From NCBI RefSeq assembly GCF_021234875.1, contig NZ_JAJQVM010000019.1, forward strand, positions 1 through 64,000: a stretch of DNA of 64,000 bases, given 5' to 3'. The stretch is from Marinibactrum halimedae. Its GTDB lineage: Bacteria; Pseudomonadota; Gammaproteobacteria; Pseudomonadales; Cellvibrionaceae. The notes beneath the pieces are model-generated. The model searched no databases. It was given only the letters and a program-made list of their open reading frames with translations, and was not told the DNA's origin. Made by a program: the position numbers and the translations under genes. Positions 48,919 to 60,378 of this stretch are shown here, piece by piece; position 1 is the stretch's first letter, and each line of letters begins with the position of its first letter.

Positions 48919-50535
48919 TTAATTTCGTCGATATTCGTCTATTTGCTGCTTTAGTTCACTAATTTTTCTCGGCCAAGCACCGGCTTTTTTTTGTGCATTT
49001 GGAAGATTTTGCAGCCCAATCCTTGCTTCAGCCTCACTTTTATAGTCACCTTCCACTACCACAAACCAATCTTTTCTGCCCCGTTTCAACTTTAGCAGGC
49101 GTAGAGAAGCTCGGTTGGGTTGACCCTGTAAAAATTGCGTAATCGCCCTTTCTGATTCCGCCCCCATTACTTGCAGCATGAAGCGCGAATCTTCTCTTTG
49201 GTATACGTCTTCTGCATCATAAGACTCAATATTATTCGCATCTATCGATTGAACGACCTCTGGACTCTCGACAGATTCCCTATTTGGCAATGGCTCTGTA
49301 ACCTCATCGACCAGCACCCCTATTTCATCTGGTATATTTTTGGCCATCTCGACTTTCCCATCTTCAAGTTGAGTATCAATCTGCTCAGCATTGCCCTCCA
49401 AAACGGCATCTGTCTTATAATCAGAAGAACTAGGTGCTTTCTCCGAAGTACCACTCAAAGGCAAACTCACCGTTATTACTTTTCTTTTTTCCTCATCGGC
49501 TTTTTCGATTTCTTGAAGAGCACCCATAACTGGGGGAGTGGCCACATCATCAATTATAGGCTCAGCAAGACTTGAATCCTCAGATACAGTCTCTTTTTGA
49601 GTCGCGTTTTTACTGGCACCAAGAGGGTTCGTATCCCCTTCAGAAGCCGCAAAGCCCGTTTGTTCAGAAGACCACCAACCACCAAACACAAGAACCAGTA
49701 CAAACAGGACCCCCAAGCCAATAAGCATCGATAAGTGCATAGGGGGTAATCTGCGGTTTACGCGCTTATCTTCACCCTCAACCATGCTCATTAAGTGGCT
49801 CATCATCATTCGATTGAAATGATTGACATCACCAGAAGCTTTCTCAGCACAATCGGAAATAAAATCAGGCTCAATTTGAATTAAACCCTGAGAACCAGCT
49901 CCCTCTAGACACTCTTCAACATAACGACACCAGTCCTCTTGTGTAGGTGAGGCAAGTTCCATGTCGTACACCATCACCTCAATCAAATTTAAAGCATCCA
50001 ATCGCTGAAGCAATGCATGAGTTCCTGCAAGAACTAAACGAAAGGCGGGCGACTCCTCCGATTCTGCCGCAGCCAACGCTAAGGTCATCAACATACCCAA
50101 CAACTCGTCTTTACAGGTGTCAGCGGAATCAAGCAGTAAAGTGATCGGGCTATCACTCGAATGCGCTATACGAGAACGTAGTAACGCCAGTAACGAACCG
50201 GCCGTAGCTCCCTCATCCGCATTTAAATGTAAATGATGACAAACATGGGAAAGAAATTGCTGACTGGAGAGGTACTGACGAGAATCAAGCAGCAAACAAG
50301 GCGATGATTTTGATAAAGAGCTCGATAATGTTTCTAAAAAATAACTTTTACCAACACCAGTTTGACCACAAACCACCAAAACCTGATTACCAAACTGGCA
50401 TAAGTGCTCAGCATGCTCAAGCTGCTGAAGGCGTGCTTTTGCAATAAAACCATCTTTACTGCCTTCCCCTTCAAAGGGAAGGGAGGTTAACCCCAAGGTC
50501 TCCAAATAATTTTCTGGAGAATGAATTTGAGTCAT
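48919..50535 (-). CDS. damX: DamX-like AAA ATPase with SPOR domain
   Basis: A 538-residue protein. An N-terminal AAA/ExeA-type ATPase (about 1-240) has Walker A GQTGVGKS at 57-64. A single membrane segment follows at about 264-284, then a long acidic, Ser/Glu-rich linker (about 290-445), then a C-terminal SPOR peptidoglycan-binding domain (about 455-530). This is the order of DamX, which binds septal denuded glycan. The linker is variable in the family. Position between aroB and gltB, and start by GGGAG upstream, agree with the Pseudomonas/E. coli order aroB-damX. Confidence 0.88.
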   Translation of the reverse strand: MTQIHSPENYLETLGLTSLPFEGEGSKDGFIAKARLQQLEHAEHLCQFGNQVLVVCGQTGVGKSYFLETLSSSLSKSSPCLLLDSRQYLSSQQFLSHVCHHLHLNADEGATAGSLLALLRSRIAHSSDSPITLLLDSADTCKDELLGMLMTLALAAAESEESPAFRLVLAGTHALLQRLDALNLIEVMVYDMELASPTQEDWCRYVEECLEGAGSQGLIQIEPDFISDCAEKASGDVNHFNRMMMSHLMSMVEGEDKRVNRRLPPMHLSMLIGLGVLFVLVLVFGGWWSSEQTGFAASEGDTNPLGASKNATQKETVSEDSSLAEPIIDDVATPPVMGALQEIEKADEEKRKVITVSLPLSGTSEKAPSSSDYKTDAVLEGNAEQIDTQLEDGKVEMAKNIPDEIGVLVDEVTEPLPNRESVESPEVVQSIDANNIESYDAEDVYQREDSRFMLQVMGAESERAITQFLQGQPNRASLRLLKLKRGRKDWFVVVEGDYKSEAEARIGLQNLPNAQKKAGAWPRKISELKQQIDEYRRN

Positions 50536-50650
50536 CCGAAATCTCCCTTTGGCGACATCGGTTTCGCTTTATTGTTGTGAATGGAGAAAATGAAAGGGAA
50601 ACAACATGTTAAATGTAATGACGATATTTACCACCCTCACTATATGATGT

Positions 50651-51733
50651 TCAACCTTTACAGGCATCAAGCGTTTCTTTCACACGCTCAATATCAACAT
50701 CACTGGTGACAACAGCCCCACCCAATGCCTTTAACAACACTAAGCGAATTCGGCCATCAATGACTTTTTTATCCAAAGACATCAGCTCTAAAAAACGAGC
50801 GTTAGATATTTCTGAAGGTGCCTTTATAGGCAACTTTGCTGCATCCAAGAGTGCAATCAAACGTGTCAAGAGAGGCGCATCTACCCACCCGAGCCTAACG
50901 GATAGGTCTACCGCCATGACCATTCCGGCGGCTACGGCTTCACCGTGTAGCCATTTACCGTATCCCATGGCCGTTTCGATCGCATGACCAAAGGTATGCC
51001 CAAGATTTAAAATCGCACGAATGCCCCCCTCCCTTTCATCCATAGCGACGACCTTAGCTTTATTTTCACAAGAGCGCTCAATGGCATACGCTAATGCCTC
51101 ATCATCAAAGGCCATGAGCTTTCCCACATTTTGCTCAAGCCAATCAAAAAAAGGCGCATCGCAAATCAAACCGTATTTAATGACCTCAGCAATACCGGCG
51201 GATAATTCACGAATAGGCAGAGATTTTAAAACACGAGTATCTGCCACAACACACGACGGCTGGTAAAATGCGCCAATCATGTTTTTCCCTAAAGGGTGAT
51301 TAACGCCTGTTTTTCCACCAACACTGGAATCCACCTGCGAGAGGAGCGTTGTGGGTATTTGCACAAACCCAACACCACGTTGATAACAAGCGGCCGCAAA
51401 GCCCGCCATGTCTCCGATCACCCCACCCCCCAAAGCAACAATCGTCGTTGTTCGATTGTGATTATTCTCTAACAACTGATCAAAAATTTGGGTAACCGTC
51501 GCCATGGTTTTGTAAGATTCACCATCAGGCAAAACCACGGTCAATACATTAAAATCACTTAAATGTTCGACAATCTGCTCTAAATAAAGAGGCGCCACGG
51601 TTTCATTTGTCACAATACACACTTGCTGACCTTTTATGTACTGCGGCAATTGCTCCTTTAACTCTTCTAAGACAGAACCAATGAGTATGGGGTAGCTTCT
51701 CTCACCTAACTCAACCAACAAACGCTTTAGCAT
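50651..51733 (-). CDS. aroB: 3-dehydroquinate synthase
   Basis: A 360-residue NAD- and zinc-dependent enzyme of the shikimate pathway. ATG 51733 gives [16 protein letters not shown] with GGAG 10 bases upstream; the longer frame from 51775 is less likely. Signatures [41 protein letters not shown] and [11 protein letters not shown] (zinc-binding His residues) are complete. It is downstream of aroK in the order pilQ-aroK-aroB. Confidence 0.97.
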   Translation of the reverse strand: MLKRLLVELGERSYPILIGSVLEELKEQLPQYIKGQQVCIVTNETVAPLYLEQIVEHLSDFNVLTVVLPDGESYKTMATVTQIFDQLLENNHNRTTTIVALGGGVIGDMAGFAAACYQRGVGFVQIPTTLLSQVDSSVGGKTGVNHPLGKNMIGAFYQPSCVVADTRVLKSLPIRELSAGIAEVIKYGLICDAPFFDWLEQNVGKLMAFDDEALAYAIERSCENKAKVVAMDEREGGIRAILNLGHTFGHAIETAMGYGKWLHGEAVAAGMVMAVDLSVRLGWVDAPLLTRLIALLDAAKLPIKAPSEISNARFLELMSLDKKVIDGRIRLVLLKALGGAVVTSDVDIERVKETLDACKG

Positions 51734-51826
51734 AATTTCACTTCTCCGTGACGTAACAGCATCTACGCCAAACACTACGCAAAAAAATCAATTCAGAAAA
51801 GGTTTAGCAAAAAAGAAGAATGAAGA

Positions 51827-52345
51827 TTACAGTTGCTGAGAAAGCTGTATGATCTTCTCTGCAACTTGCTTGGGGGATTTTGATTCGGTAGAAACCACCA
51901 ACGAACAGACCTCCCTATAAAGAGGGTCTCTGGTCGACATTAATTCTTTGATTCGCTGCTCCGGATTGCCCACCTGCAATAGCGGACGCTTCTTATCTCT
52001 ACAGGTGCGTTTAATAAGGTCTTCTAACGATGCTGTTAAATACACAACACAGTTTTGCTGCTGCAAAAGTGATCGGTTAATAGACTGGGTCACAATGCCA
52101 CCGCCAGTAGCAATCACCAATTGCGGCTGCTCAACCAACTCCTTAAGCACAGAAGACTCCCTTGTACGAAACCCTTCTTCACCTTCAACATCAAATATCC
52201 AAGGAATATTTGCCCCTGTTCGGGCTTCAATCACATGATCTGTGTCTTTAAATTCACGAGAAGAGAGTGAGGCCAAGATGCGGCCGATGGTGGATTTGCC
52301 GACCCCCATGGGGCCGACAAGAATAATATTATCAGCAATAGGCAT
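51827..52345 (-). CDS. aroK: Shikimate kinase
   Basis: A 172-residue P-loop kinase (GPMGVGKSTIGRIL, 11-24) that phosphorylates shikimate. The DTDHVIE and GGGIVTQ motifs for shikimate binding are present, as is the LID region with RDKKRPLL. Length matches E. coli AroK (173). It follows pilQ by 43 bases and precedes aroB by about 95, so the three probably share a transcript. Confidence 0.96.
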   Translation of the reverse strand: MPIADNIILVGPMGVGKSTIGRILASLSSREFKDTDHVIEARTGANIPWIFDVEGEEGFRTRESSVLKELVEQPQLVIATGGGIVTQSINRSLLQQQNCVVYLTASLEDLIKRTCRDKKRPLLQVGNPEQRIKELMSTRDPLYREVCSLVVSTESKSPKQVAEKIIQLSQQL

Positions 52346-52388
52346 TCAACTTCCTAAACATACCAAAGAACACCAATCGCCTAAAGGA

Positions 52389-54548
52389 TTACCGGCGAAC
52401 AGGGTCCTCAAGCAGTTTTGGTGTAATAAAAATCAACAGCTCGTTCTTTTCTGTGTCTCTTGAGTCATTTTTGAATAATCTACCCACATAAGGGATATCA
52501 CCCAACAACGGCACCTTTCTTTCAGTGACACTTTCTACAGACTGGAATATACCACCCAATACGATTGTCTCACCATTTTTTACCAGCACTTGAGTTATTA
52601 CCTCAGTGATATCAATGGTGGGCGCTGCGCCGGTTCCCAATAACACATTCTCCCCGATCGCATCCTGATTCACTGCCAGATCAAGAATAATGTGATCGTC
52701 AGGGGTAATTTGCGGTGTCACCTCCAGCTTTAAGGTGGCCTCACGGTAAGCAGTTGTCGTTGCACCACTGGCAGAGGCTTCTTGGTATGGGATTTCAGAA
52801 CCCGAACGAATCGTGGCAGTTTGTTTGTCTCCCGTTACCACCTTAGGTTGAGAGATGATTTCACCAGTACCCTCAGACTCCAAAGCACTGAGCTCCAGTC
52901 CAATCAAAGAGTCATCTGTGATGTAACCGAATGCAATATCAGCAGCTGCACCAGCAACCCCCAAGTCCACCACACCGAAGTCGCCACTTAATGTTCCAGA
53001 ATCAAATTGTAAATCCCCAGCAAGATTACCTCCTGCAAATCCCACTGAATCATCATTAACATCCAGCGTTGCAGAACTCCACTCAACGCCTAATTGACGG
53101 GCAAAGTCAGCACTTGCCGTTACAATTCTGGCCTCAATTAATACTTGGCGAATGGGGATATCAATTTGCTCGACAAGACGTTTAAACTCCTGAATTTTTT
53201 CTTCTGTATCCGTAAGAATGATGGAGTTCGTCCGCTCATCCACAATAACGCTGCCACGTTCAGACAAAATGCTACCGGTAGACGTTGAGCCACTTGCGCC
53301 GCCGGCTGCTCCACCTCTACCTTGGCCACCACCCTGATTATTTTGATCACGAAAGAGTTCAAACAGCTCAATTGCATTTGCATAGCGCACACGAACATGC
53401 TCTGTTCTGAGTGGTGCAAGTTCCTCCAACTGTTTTCGTGTTTCCAGCTCCTGACGCTCCCGATTGGCAATTTCAGCCGCAGGCGCCACCATTAAAACAT
53501 TACCAATCTGCCGCTTATCCAGCCCTTTTGCTTTTAATACGATATCTAATGCCTGATCCCATGGTACATTTTCTAAACGCAAGGTAATTCGACCACTGAC
53601 AGTATCACTGGCAACCAGATTAAGGTCAGTAAAGTCGGCTATTAACTGCAATACCGCACGGACTTCAATATCTTGGAAGTTTAACGATAATTTATCACCA
53701 ACATATTCGAACTTAGAACGTCGCTCTTCCTGCTCCTGAACACTCAACGGCTTTACACTGATCACATACTGTAAATCCGCCTGATACGCTAAATATTCAT
53801 ACTCTCCTTCGGGGTCAATGGAGACAGTAGTCACCCCACCTCGATTATCGGTATCAATAAAACTGACAGGCGTTGCAAAGTCGGTGACATCAAGCCGACG
53901 CCGAAGCTCACTGGGTAACGCTACATCAATAAAACTAACGTTGATGCTGGAAGCAGTCTCCTCCACATCCACATTCACCGAGGAACTGGAAAGCTCAATG
54001 ATGACACGCCCTTCGCCAGTTTCCGTACGACGAAAATCAACATTAGTCACCGTTGGTTCTTGCGAAGAATAAGCGTAGCTAGGTGTTGAAGGCGGAGACG
54101 CCACAGCCGCATTATTACTGGCTTCAGCCACCGTTGACACACTACCAGAAGGCGCACCCCCTACCACCACCACATATTTTGAACCGTCAAATCGTGTGGT
54201 GTAAGCGGCCGCCTCATCCAAATTCAAGATCAATCGAGTTCTATTATCTGCAGTTAAGACAACAGCACTTTGGGCATTACCGAAAGACAACGGATATTTT
54301 TTTTCCGGTAGCTGACTTTCAACATTAGGAAAATCAAGCACAATTCGCGCAGGCTGCTCGATGATATAACCCACCGGCTCAGCGGGGGATTCCGAAAATT
54401 GCAGCTCCACCTCAAATTTATCGCCCGGCAAAGACGAGAAATCAATATTGTCCAACGTAATAGACTGAGCATGAACCACACCCGCCATTAGAGCCGGCAA
54501 ACCCACTACCACGCAGCGCAATAAATAAGCTCTGATTGTTTTGTACAT
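52389..54548 (-). CDS. pilQ: Type IV pilus secretin PilQ
   Basis: A 719-residue outer-membrane secretin through which the pilus leaves the cell. Signal peptide MYKTIRAYLLRCVVVGLPAL to VHA about residue 27. Two AMIN domains (about 30-130 and 170-260), a STN/N0 domain (LSLNFQDIEVRAVLQLIAD), N1 with a Gly/Ser-rich loop (about 405-425), then the C-terminal secretin domain (from about 440; VPLLGDIPYVGRLFK is the secretin signature). It is preceded by pilP by 3 bases and followed by aroK. Confidence 0.97.
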   Translation of the reverse strand: MYKTIRAYLLRCVVVGLPALMAGVVHAQSITLDNIDFSSLPGDKFEVELQFSESPAEPVGYIIEQPARIVLDFPNVESQLPEKKYPLSFGNAQSAVVLTADNRTRLILNLDEAAAYTTRFDGSKYVVVVGGAPSGSVSTVAEASNNAAVASPPSTPSYAYSSQEPTVTNVDFRRTETGEGRVIIELSSSSVNVDVEETASSINVSFIDVALPSELRRRLDVTDFATPVSFIDTDNRGGVTTVSIDPEGEYEYLAYQADLQYVISVKPLSVQEQEERRSKFEYVGDKLSLNFQDIEVRAVLQLIADFTDLNLVASDTVSGRITLRLENVPWDQALDIVLKAKGLDKRQIGNVLMVAPAAEIANRERQELETRKQLEELAPLRTEHVRVRYANAIELFELFRDQNNQGGGQGRGGAAGGASGSTSTGSILSERGSVIVDERTNSIILTDTEEKIQEFKRLVEQIDIPIRQVLIEARIVTASADFARQLGVEWSSATLDVNDDSVGFAGGNLAGDLQFDSGTLSGDFGVVDLGVAGAAADIAFGYITDDSLIGLELSALESEGTGEIISQPKVVTGDKQTATIRSGSEIPYQEASASGATTTAYREATLKLEVTPQITPDDHIILDLAVNQDAIGENVLLGTGAAPTIDITEVITQVLVKNGETIVLGGIFQSVESVTERKVPLLGDIPYVGRLFKNDSRDTEKNELLIFITPKLLEDPVRR

Positions 54549-54551
54549 ATT

Positions 54552-55091
54552 TTAGTCCTGCACTTGAAGCTCTAAAGTTCGAGGGCGCTCTACCCAACCA
54601 TTTAACCCATCAGACACAATCTCGACTAACGTCAATTGTGTTTTGCCAGCGGAAATAACACGAGCATGATCTCGCCCCATGTAATTTCCTTCTCTAACCC
54701 GATGAATCCCACCATTACCATCATTAATCAGTGCCCATAACGTACCACCTTTCGATATTGACCCCACCAAAGTTAAAGATTGAACCGGGAACTCCTCCAA
54801 GTATTCTTTTACTCTGTTTAGGTCTGGGGTGACGTCACTTCGTGGCCCACTAATAAAGGGATCGATCACCTTTACGGGTGGTTCAAATGGGCTTCTTAAG
54901 GTTGCAGCGGCATAAATAAATGCTTCATAAGGGCTGAAACTGGGTAATGGCTCAATTGAACCTGCCGGTCTGCGCTTTGTTTCGGCCATAAACTGTTGCA
55001 AATCATCATGCTGGGCACCGCCACATCCACCCAATACCAGCGCAGAGAGAGCGACACTTAACGAAAAATAATTCTTCAATCTGAAAAACAT
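54552..55091 (-). CDS. pilP: Type IV pilus inner-membrane lipoprotein PilP
   Basis: A 179-residue lipoprotein; the lipobox LGGC gives a lipidated cysteine at residue 23. The C-terminal beta domain (about 85-179) binds PilQ and links it to PilNO in the alignment complex. It is 11 bases downstream of pilO and 3 bases upstream of pilQ. Confidence 0.95.
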   Translation of the reverse strand: MFFRLKNYFSLSVALSALVLGGCGGAQHDDLQQFMAETKRRPAGSIEPLPSFSPYEAFIYAAATLRSPFEPPVKVIDPFISGPRSDVTPDLNRVKEYLEEFPVQSLTLVGSISKGGTLWALINDGNGGIHRVREGNYMGRDHARVISAGKTQLTLVEIVSDGLNGWVERPRTLELQVQD

Positions 55092-55102
55092 GCGTAATAT
55101 CT

Positions 55103-55720
55103 CTATTGCTCTTGTGGCTTATAACGATACGTTTTTGCCTGGATGCTCATTTGCAATAAAGGCCCGGCTCCTTTGGATGAAGATTGAATGGAATAATTAT
55201 GCAGCGTCACAATACGCGGCAAACCTGACACTCCACTAACAAAGGTGCCCAACTGGTGATACCCACCTTCAACGCTGATTGATATTGGCAATTCGACGTA
55301 AAATTCACGCACCACCTCAGTTTCTAACTGAATACTTTTTATTGCCAAACCGGCTGTAGAGCCACGTTCAGTGATATCTTCCAACAGCCCCGGCACTTCA
55401 GAGTCTTTAGGAAGTTGAGACAACATAGCCCCAAACGCCTCTTCCATTTCGCGCATCTGGTCACGATAAGCTTGTAAGTTGGCGGCTTCAAAAGCACGCT
55501 TCTTAAATTTATCTCGCAACTGCTGCTCGGTTCGAACTTCACGCTCTAGCGTTTCATTAAGCTCTTTAACTTTCAAAAAGTAAGCCGCAGTCAAAATAAG
55601 AGCGAAAGCAAGAATCCAAATAACGACTTTTGCCAAAATTGGCCATGTACCAATTCTTTCAAAGTCTAAATCATTAATATCAAAATTTTGAAGCTGCTCG
55701 ACGGCATCCGCTAATGACAT
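55103..55720 (-). CDS. pilO: Type IV pilus alignment protein PilO
   Basis: A 205-residue inner-membrane protein with one segment at about 28-48, a coiled coil (about 50-100) and a periplasmic ferredoxin-like domain. It forms heterodimers with PilN. Its start overlaps the pilN stop by one base (TGATG). Confidence 0.95.
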   Translation of the reverse strand: MSLADAVEQLQNFDINDLDFERIGTWPILAKVVIWILAFALILTAAYFLKVKELNETLEREVRTEQQLRDKFKKRAFEAANLQAYRDQMREMEEAFGAMLSQLPKDSEVPGLLEDITERGSTAGLAIKSIQLETEVVREFYVELPISISVEGGYHQLGTFVSGVSGLPRIVTLHNYSIQSSSKGAGPLLQMSIQAKTYRYKPQEQ

Positions 55721-56297
55721 CAGACCCCCTCCTCTTCATCGTCTTTCTTGGGGGCGGTAATTTGCACCGTCATATTAAATTTATTGGGGACGTTGTCTCC
55801 GTCGTCACCAGGACGTTCTTTCGTCACACTCAATAAATTCGGCTTTTCAAACCAGTCAGAATCATCGAGACGCCTCATCAGTGACGAAACACGATTATTA
55901 GACTCGGCCACACCGGAGATAGAAATTTTTGAACCATCTCGATTTAATTGGTCAAAATACACACCATCAGGGATGGCGCGTACTAAATCATCAAATACAC
56001 GAACAATTTGCGGGCGATCGCCCTGTAAGCCCTGAATAATTCTCATGCGCTCAAGTAATTCTTCGCGTCGTTTTTTGATGTCTTTAATTTCTTCAACTTG
56101 CTTATCGAGCTGCGCAATTTCTTTATTTAGCAAAGCATTACGTCCACGCTGGCTGTCTATTTGGCCATTAACGGCACCCAACCACATAAACACAACCACT
56201 GCAGCCGCCGCACCCACAAGTGCAAGAACCGTGTAAAACTCTTTTTGTTTTTCTGCGCGAAGCTCATCGCGCCATGGGAGGAGGTTAATATTCGCCA

Positions 56298-56298
<1 letters not shown>
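55720..56298 (-). CDS. pilN: Type IV pilus alignment protein PilN
   Basis: A 192-residue inner-membrane protein. The first residues MANINLLPWRDE are the conserved INLLPWR motif that binds PilM. One membrane segment follows (about 24-44), then a coiled coil (57-90) and a periplasmic domain. TGATG overlaps link it to both pilM and pilO. Confidence 0.96.
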
Positions 56299-57386
<1,088 letters not shown>

Positions 57387-57486
57387 TTATGTGACTTTCA
57401 TGTTATAGCACTTTAAATGAATCGTGCAATAATCCATCAGTTATGTAAAGCGCCAAAAACCCCTTATAATGGGCTAACATTCACCC

Positions 57487-60267
57487 ATGGCTCCTAAGCC
57501 CTTAATTCCTATAGAAAAAATGCCAAAGAAACGTTCTGTATTTGCTTTATTTTTCTGGTTTAGCCTTGCTGGCATAGGCGCCATCTCGGCTTCTCTTTCA
57601 GGTATGTATCTTTACCTTAGTCCGAAATTACCGGAGGTAGAAACTCTCCGAGAAACCAAATTTCAAATCCCGCTTAGAATCTATACAAAAGACGGTAAAC
57701 TTATTGGTGAATTTGGAGAAAAACGCCGCAGCCCAATTACTTATGAGCAAATCCCAGAAACATTTGAGCACGCTATTCTCGCCGCTGAAGATGACAGATT
57801 CTACTCGCACAATGGGGTAGACATAAAAGGACTTATGCGAGCTGCTTCACAAATATTACAAACTGGAGAGATACAAGGCGGCGGCAGTACAATTACTATG
57901 CAAGTCGCACGGAACTTTTTCTTAAATCGAAAACAAGTATTTACGCGAAAATTTAATGAAATTTTATTATCGCTTCAAATTGAGAAGGAGTTAACAAAAG
58001 AAGAAATTTTAACACTTTATATCAATAAAATTTACCTCGGTAATCGCGCCTATGGTTTCCAAGCGGCCGCGCAAATTTATTATGGAAAAGATATTGGGGA
58101 ATTATCTCTGGCGCAGTATGCGATGATTGCCGGACTGCCAAAAGCGCCCTCAGCCTTTAACCCTGTCGTTAATCCATCACGAGCCCTGATTCGACGCAAT
58201 TGGATTTTAGGCCGTATGCTTGAACTCGGATACATTGATAACGAGCGTTACGAATCTGCCATTTCCGAACCTGTCGTTGCCAAAAATCATGGCACCACCC
58301 TAGACCTTTACGCCCCTTACATCGCCGAAATGGCACGAAAAGAAATGTTGGATCGTTTTGGACTGGATGCCTATACCGATGGCTATGAAGTGTATTTAAC
58401 GATTGATTCGACACTGCAAATGAGCGCGCAAAAAGCCATAGTGAATGGCCTTAACAATTACGACCAACGCCATGGATACCGTGGACCTGAAGCGTCTTTA
58501 CCCACAAAATCCACCGCCCCTTGGTCGCAAGTTAACGACCCCACGTTACTGCCAGAATCCTACAAATTTAGCCAGCAAAATGCAGAGGTCGCCCTCACTG
58601 ACGAGCCCCTAGCAAACGATGAAACTGCCTCAGAATTAGAAACCATAAAAAATGATTTCAAACTGGATCTGACAACAGGAATAAGCAGCATTTTTGATCG
58701 ATCACTTTGGCTCGAACGATTAAAAGATATTCCAATCTTTGCAGATCAGCAGCCCGCTGCTGTTGTTTCCGTTCACAACAACGGCATTACGGTGCTATTA
58801 AAAAATGATGAGATTATCGCCATTGCTCGGGAAAATGGATTAAACAAAGTGAGGCGTTTTGTTTCAGAAAATTATGCCGCAGAACCTTATAAAACCCTTG
58901 AAGAGTTTCTTAAACCCGGCGATGTTGTGCGTGTTTATGAAAAACAAGGACAATGGTTTTTCTCTCAAATACCCAGCGCGCAAGGTGCCCTAGTCGCCCT
59001 AGATCCAAACAACGGCGCGATTCGAGCCCTGGTGGGTGGGTATGATTTTAACCAAAGCCATTTTAACCGAGTGACACAAGCAACTCGCCAACCCGGCTCC
59101 AATTTCAAACCCTTTGTTTACACCGCTGCGTTAGAAAACGGATTTACACCTGCATCCATAGTGAATGATGCTCCTATCGTGTTTGACGATACCAGCCTGG
59201 AAAATACCTGGAGACCTGAAAATTCCAGCGGTAAATTCTATGGCCCAACGCGACTTCGCACCGCTTTGTATAACTCACGAAATTTAGTCTCCATTCGTGT
59301 TTTACGAAGCATTGGTATTGATACCGCCATTAACGCTATGGATCGATTTGGCTTTGACAAAAACGAATTACCTCGTGACTTGTCACTGGCACTGGGCAGC
59401 CATGCGTTAACGCCCATACAGGTTGCTACAGGCTATGCCTCTTTTGCCAACGGTGGCTTTAAGGTTTCGCCCTTCTTAATTGAGCGCATTACCAACGCCG
59501 AAAGCGAGATCACTTTTGAAGCCTTGCCAGAAACCGCCTGTAATGAAAAATGCCAGCAGGATAGCCGCTTACAAACCCTCACTTCTTTAGCAGAAGCCGA
59601 GTTAGAAGCTGAACTTAAAGCGTTAGAGAGCAGTGATGACATCAGCCCAGAAGCGTTATTGAATAACCTCAACGCCAGTGATACCGCCTCTGAGAATCAA
59701 AATGATATCGACGAGAATACAACCGACACGGACGAATCAATCGCCATCGTTGAGGCCCAGCCGACCTTCTTGCCCCGAGCTGAACGCGTCATGAGCCCCC
59801 AGGTCAATTACCTAATCAACTCCATGCTCAGAGATGTCATCAAACGAGGCACTGGCAGAAAGGCGCTAAGCCTGAAACGAAGTGACCTAGCTGGCAAAAC
59901 GGGCACCACTAACGGACCAACCGACGCTTGGTTCTCAGGTTATAACTCTAAAATTGTTGCCACCACCTGGGTCGGTTTTGATCAGAATCAGTTGTTGGGC
60001 CTAAGGGAGTTTGGTGGCTCTGCAGCTCTGCCTATCTGGATAGAGTTTATGCAAACCGCTCTTAAGGGGGTTCCAGAAGACAACCTGCTGCAACCGGATG
60101 GTATTGTGTCAGTAAAGATTGACCCAGAAACCGGATTACGCGCCCGCCCCGGTGATCCAGATGCCATATTTGAAATGTTCAGAGAAGAAAACACACCAGA
60201 ATTAGTAGACGATACACAAAATGGCGATGAAGACATTCCGAGTCATATTGCCGAAGAATTGTTTTAA
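57487..60267 (+). CDS. mrcA: Penicillin-binding protein 1A
   Basis: A 926-residue bifunctional peptidoglycan synthase (ponA). Membrane segment about 15-40. The glycosyltransferase domain (about 65-235) has catalytic E101 in AAEDDRFYSH and GGGSTITMQVARNFFL. An OB-type insert follows. The transpeptidase domain has S538-N-F-K541, S597-R-N599 and K804-T-G. It is longer than E. coli PBP1A (850) owing to an acidic loop near 690-760 before the KTG motif. The start could be M12. The divergence from pilM is conserved in this bacterial group. Confidence 0.96.
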   Translation: MAPKPLIPIEKMPKKRSVFALFFWFSLAGIGAISASLSGMYLYLSPKLPEVETLRETKFQIPLRIYTKDGKLIGEFGEKRRSPITYEQIPETFEHAILAAEDDRFYSHNGVDIKGLMRAASQILQTGEIQGGGSTITMQVARNFFLNRKQVFTRKFNEILLSLQIEKELTKEEILTLYINKIYLGNRAYGFQAAAQIYYGKDIGELSLAQYAMIAGLPKAPSAFNPVVNPSRALIRRNWILGRMLELGYIDNERYESAISEPVVAKNHGTTLDLYAPYIAEMARKEMLDRFGLDAYTDGYEVYLTIDSTLQMSAQKAIVNGLNNYDQRHGYRGPEASLPTKSTAPWSQVNDPTLLPESYKFSQQNAEVALTDEPLANDETASELETIKNDFKLDLTTGISSIFDRSLWLERLKDIPIFADQQPAAVVSVHNNGITVLLKNDEIIAIARENGLNKVRRFVSENYAAEPYKTLEEFLKPGDVVRVYEKQGQWFFSQIPSAQGALVALDPNNGAIRALVGGYDFNQSHFNRVTQATRQPGSNFKPFVYTAALENGFTPASIVNDAPIVFDDTSLENTWRPENSSGKFYGPTRLRTALYNSRNLVSIRVLRSIGIDTAINAMDRFGFDKNELPRDLSLALGSHALTPIQVATGYASFANGGFKVSPFLIERITNAESEITFEALPETACNEKCQQDSRLQTLTSLAEAELEAELKALESSDDISPEALLNNLNASDTASENQNDIDENTTDTDESIAIVEAQPTFLPRAERVMSPQVNYLINSMLRDVIKRGTGRKALSLKRSDLAGKTGTTNGPTDAWFSGYNSKIVATTWVGFDQNQLLGLREFGGSAALPIWIEFMQTALKGVPEDNLLQPDGIVSVKIDPETGLRARPGDPDAIFEMFREENTPELVDDTQNGDEDIPSHIAEELF

Positions 60268-60378
60268 CAGTGTCATTTCTGTTGTTCGCAAAGAACAAGC
60301 AATAAAGGGAGTAAATAGCCCCTATCGCTGTTTGATATCGCCGCTTTTGAGTTCCCTCACGAAAGCGGCAGACACCTA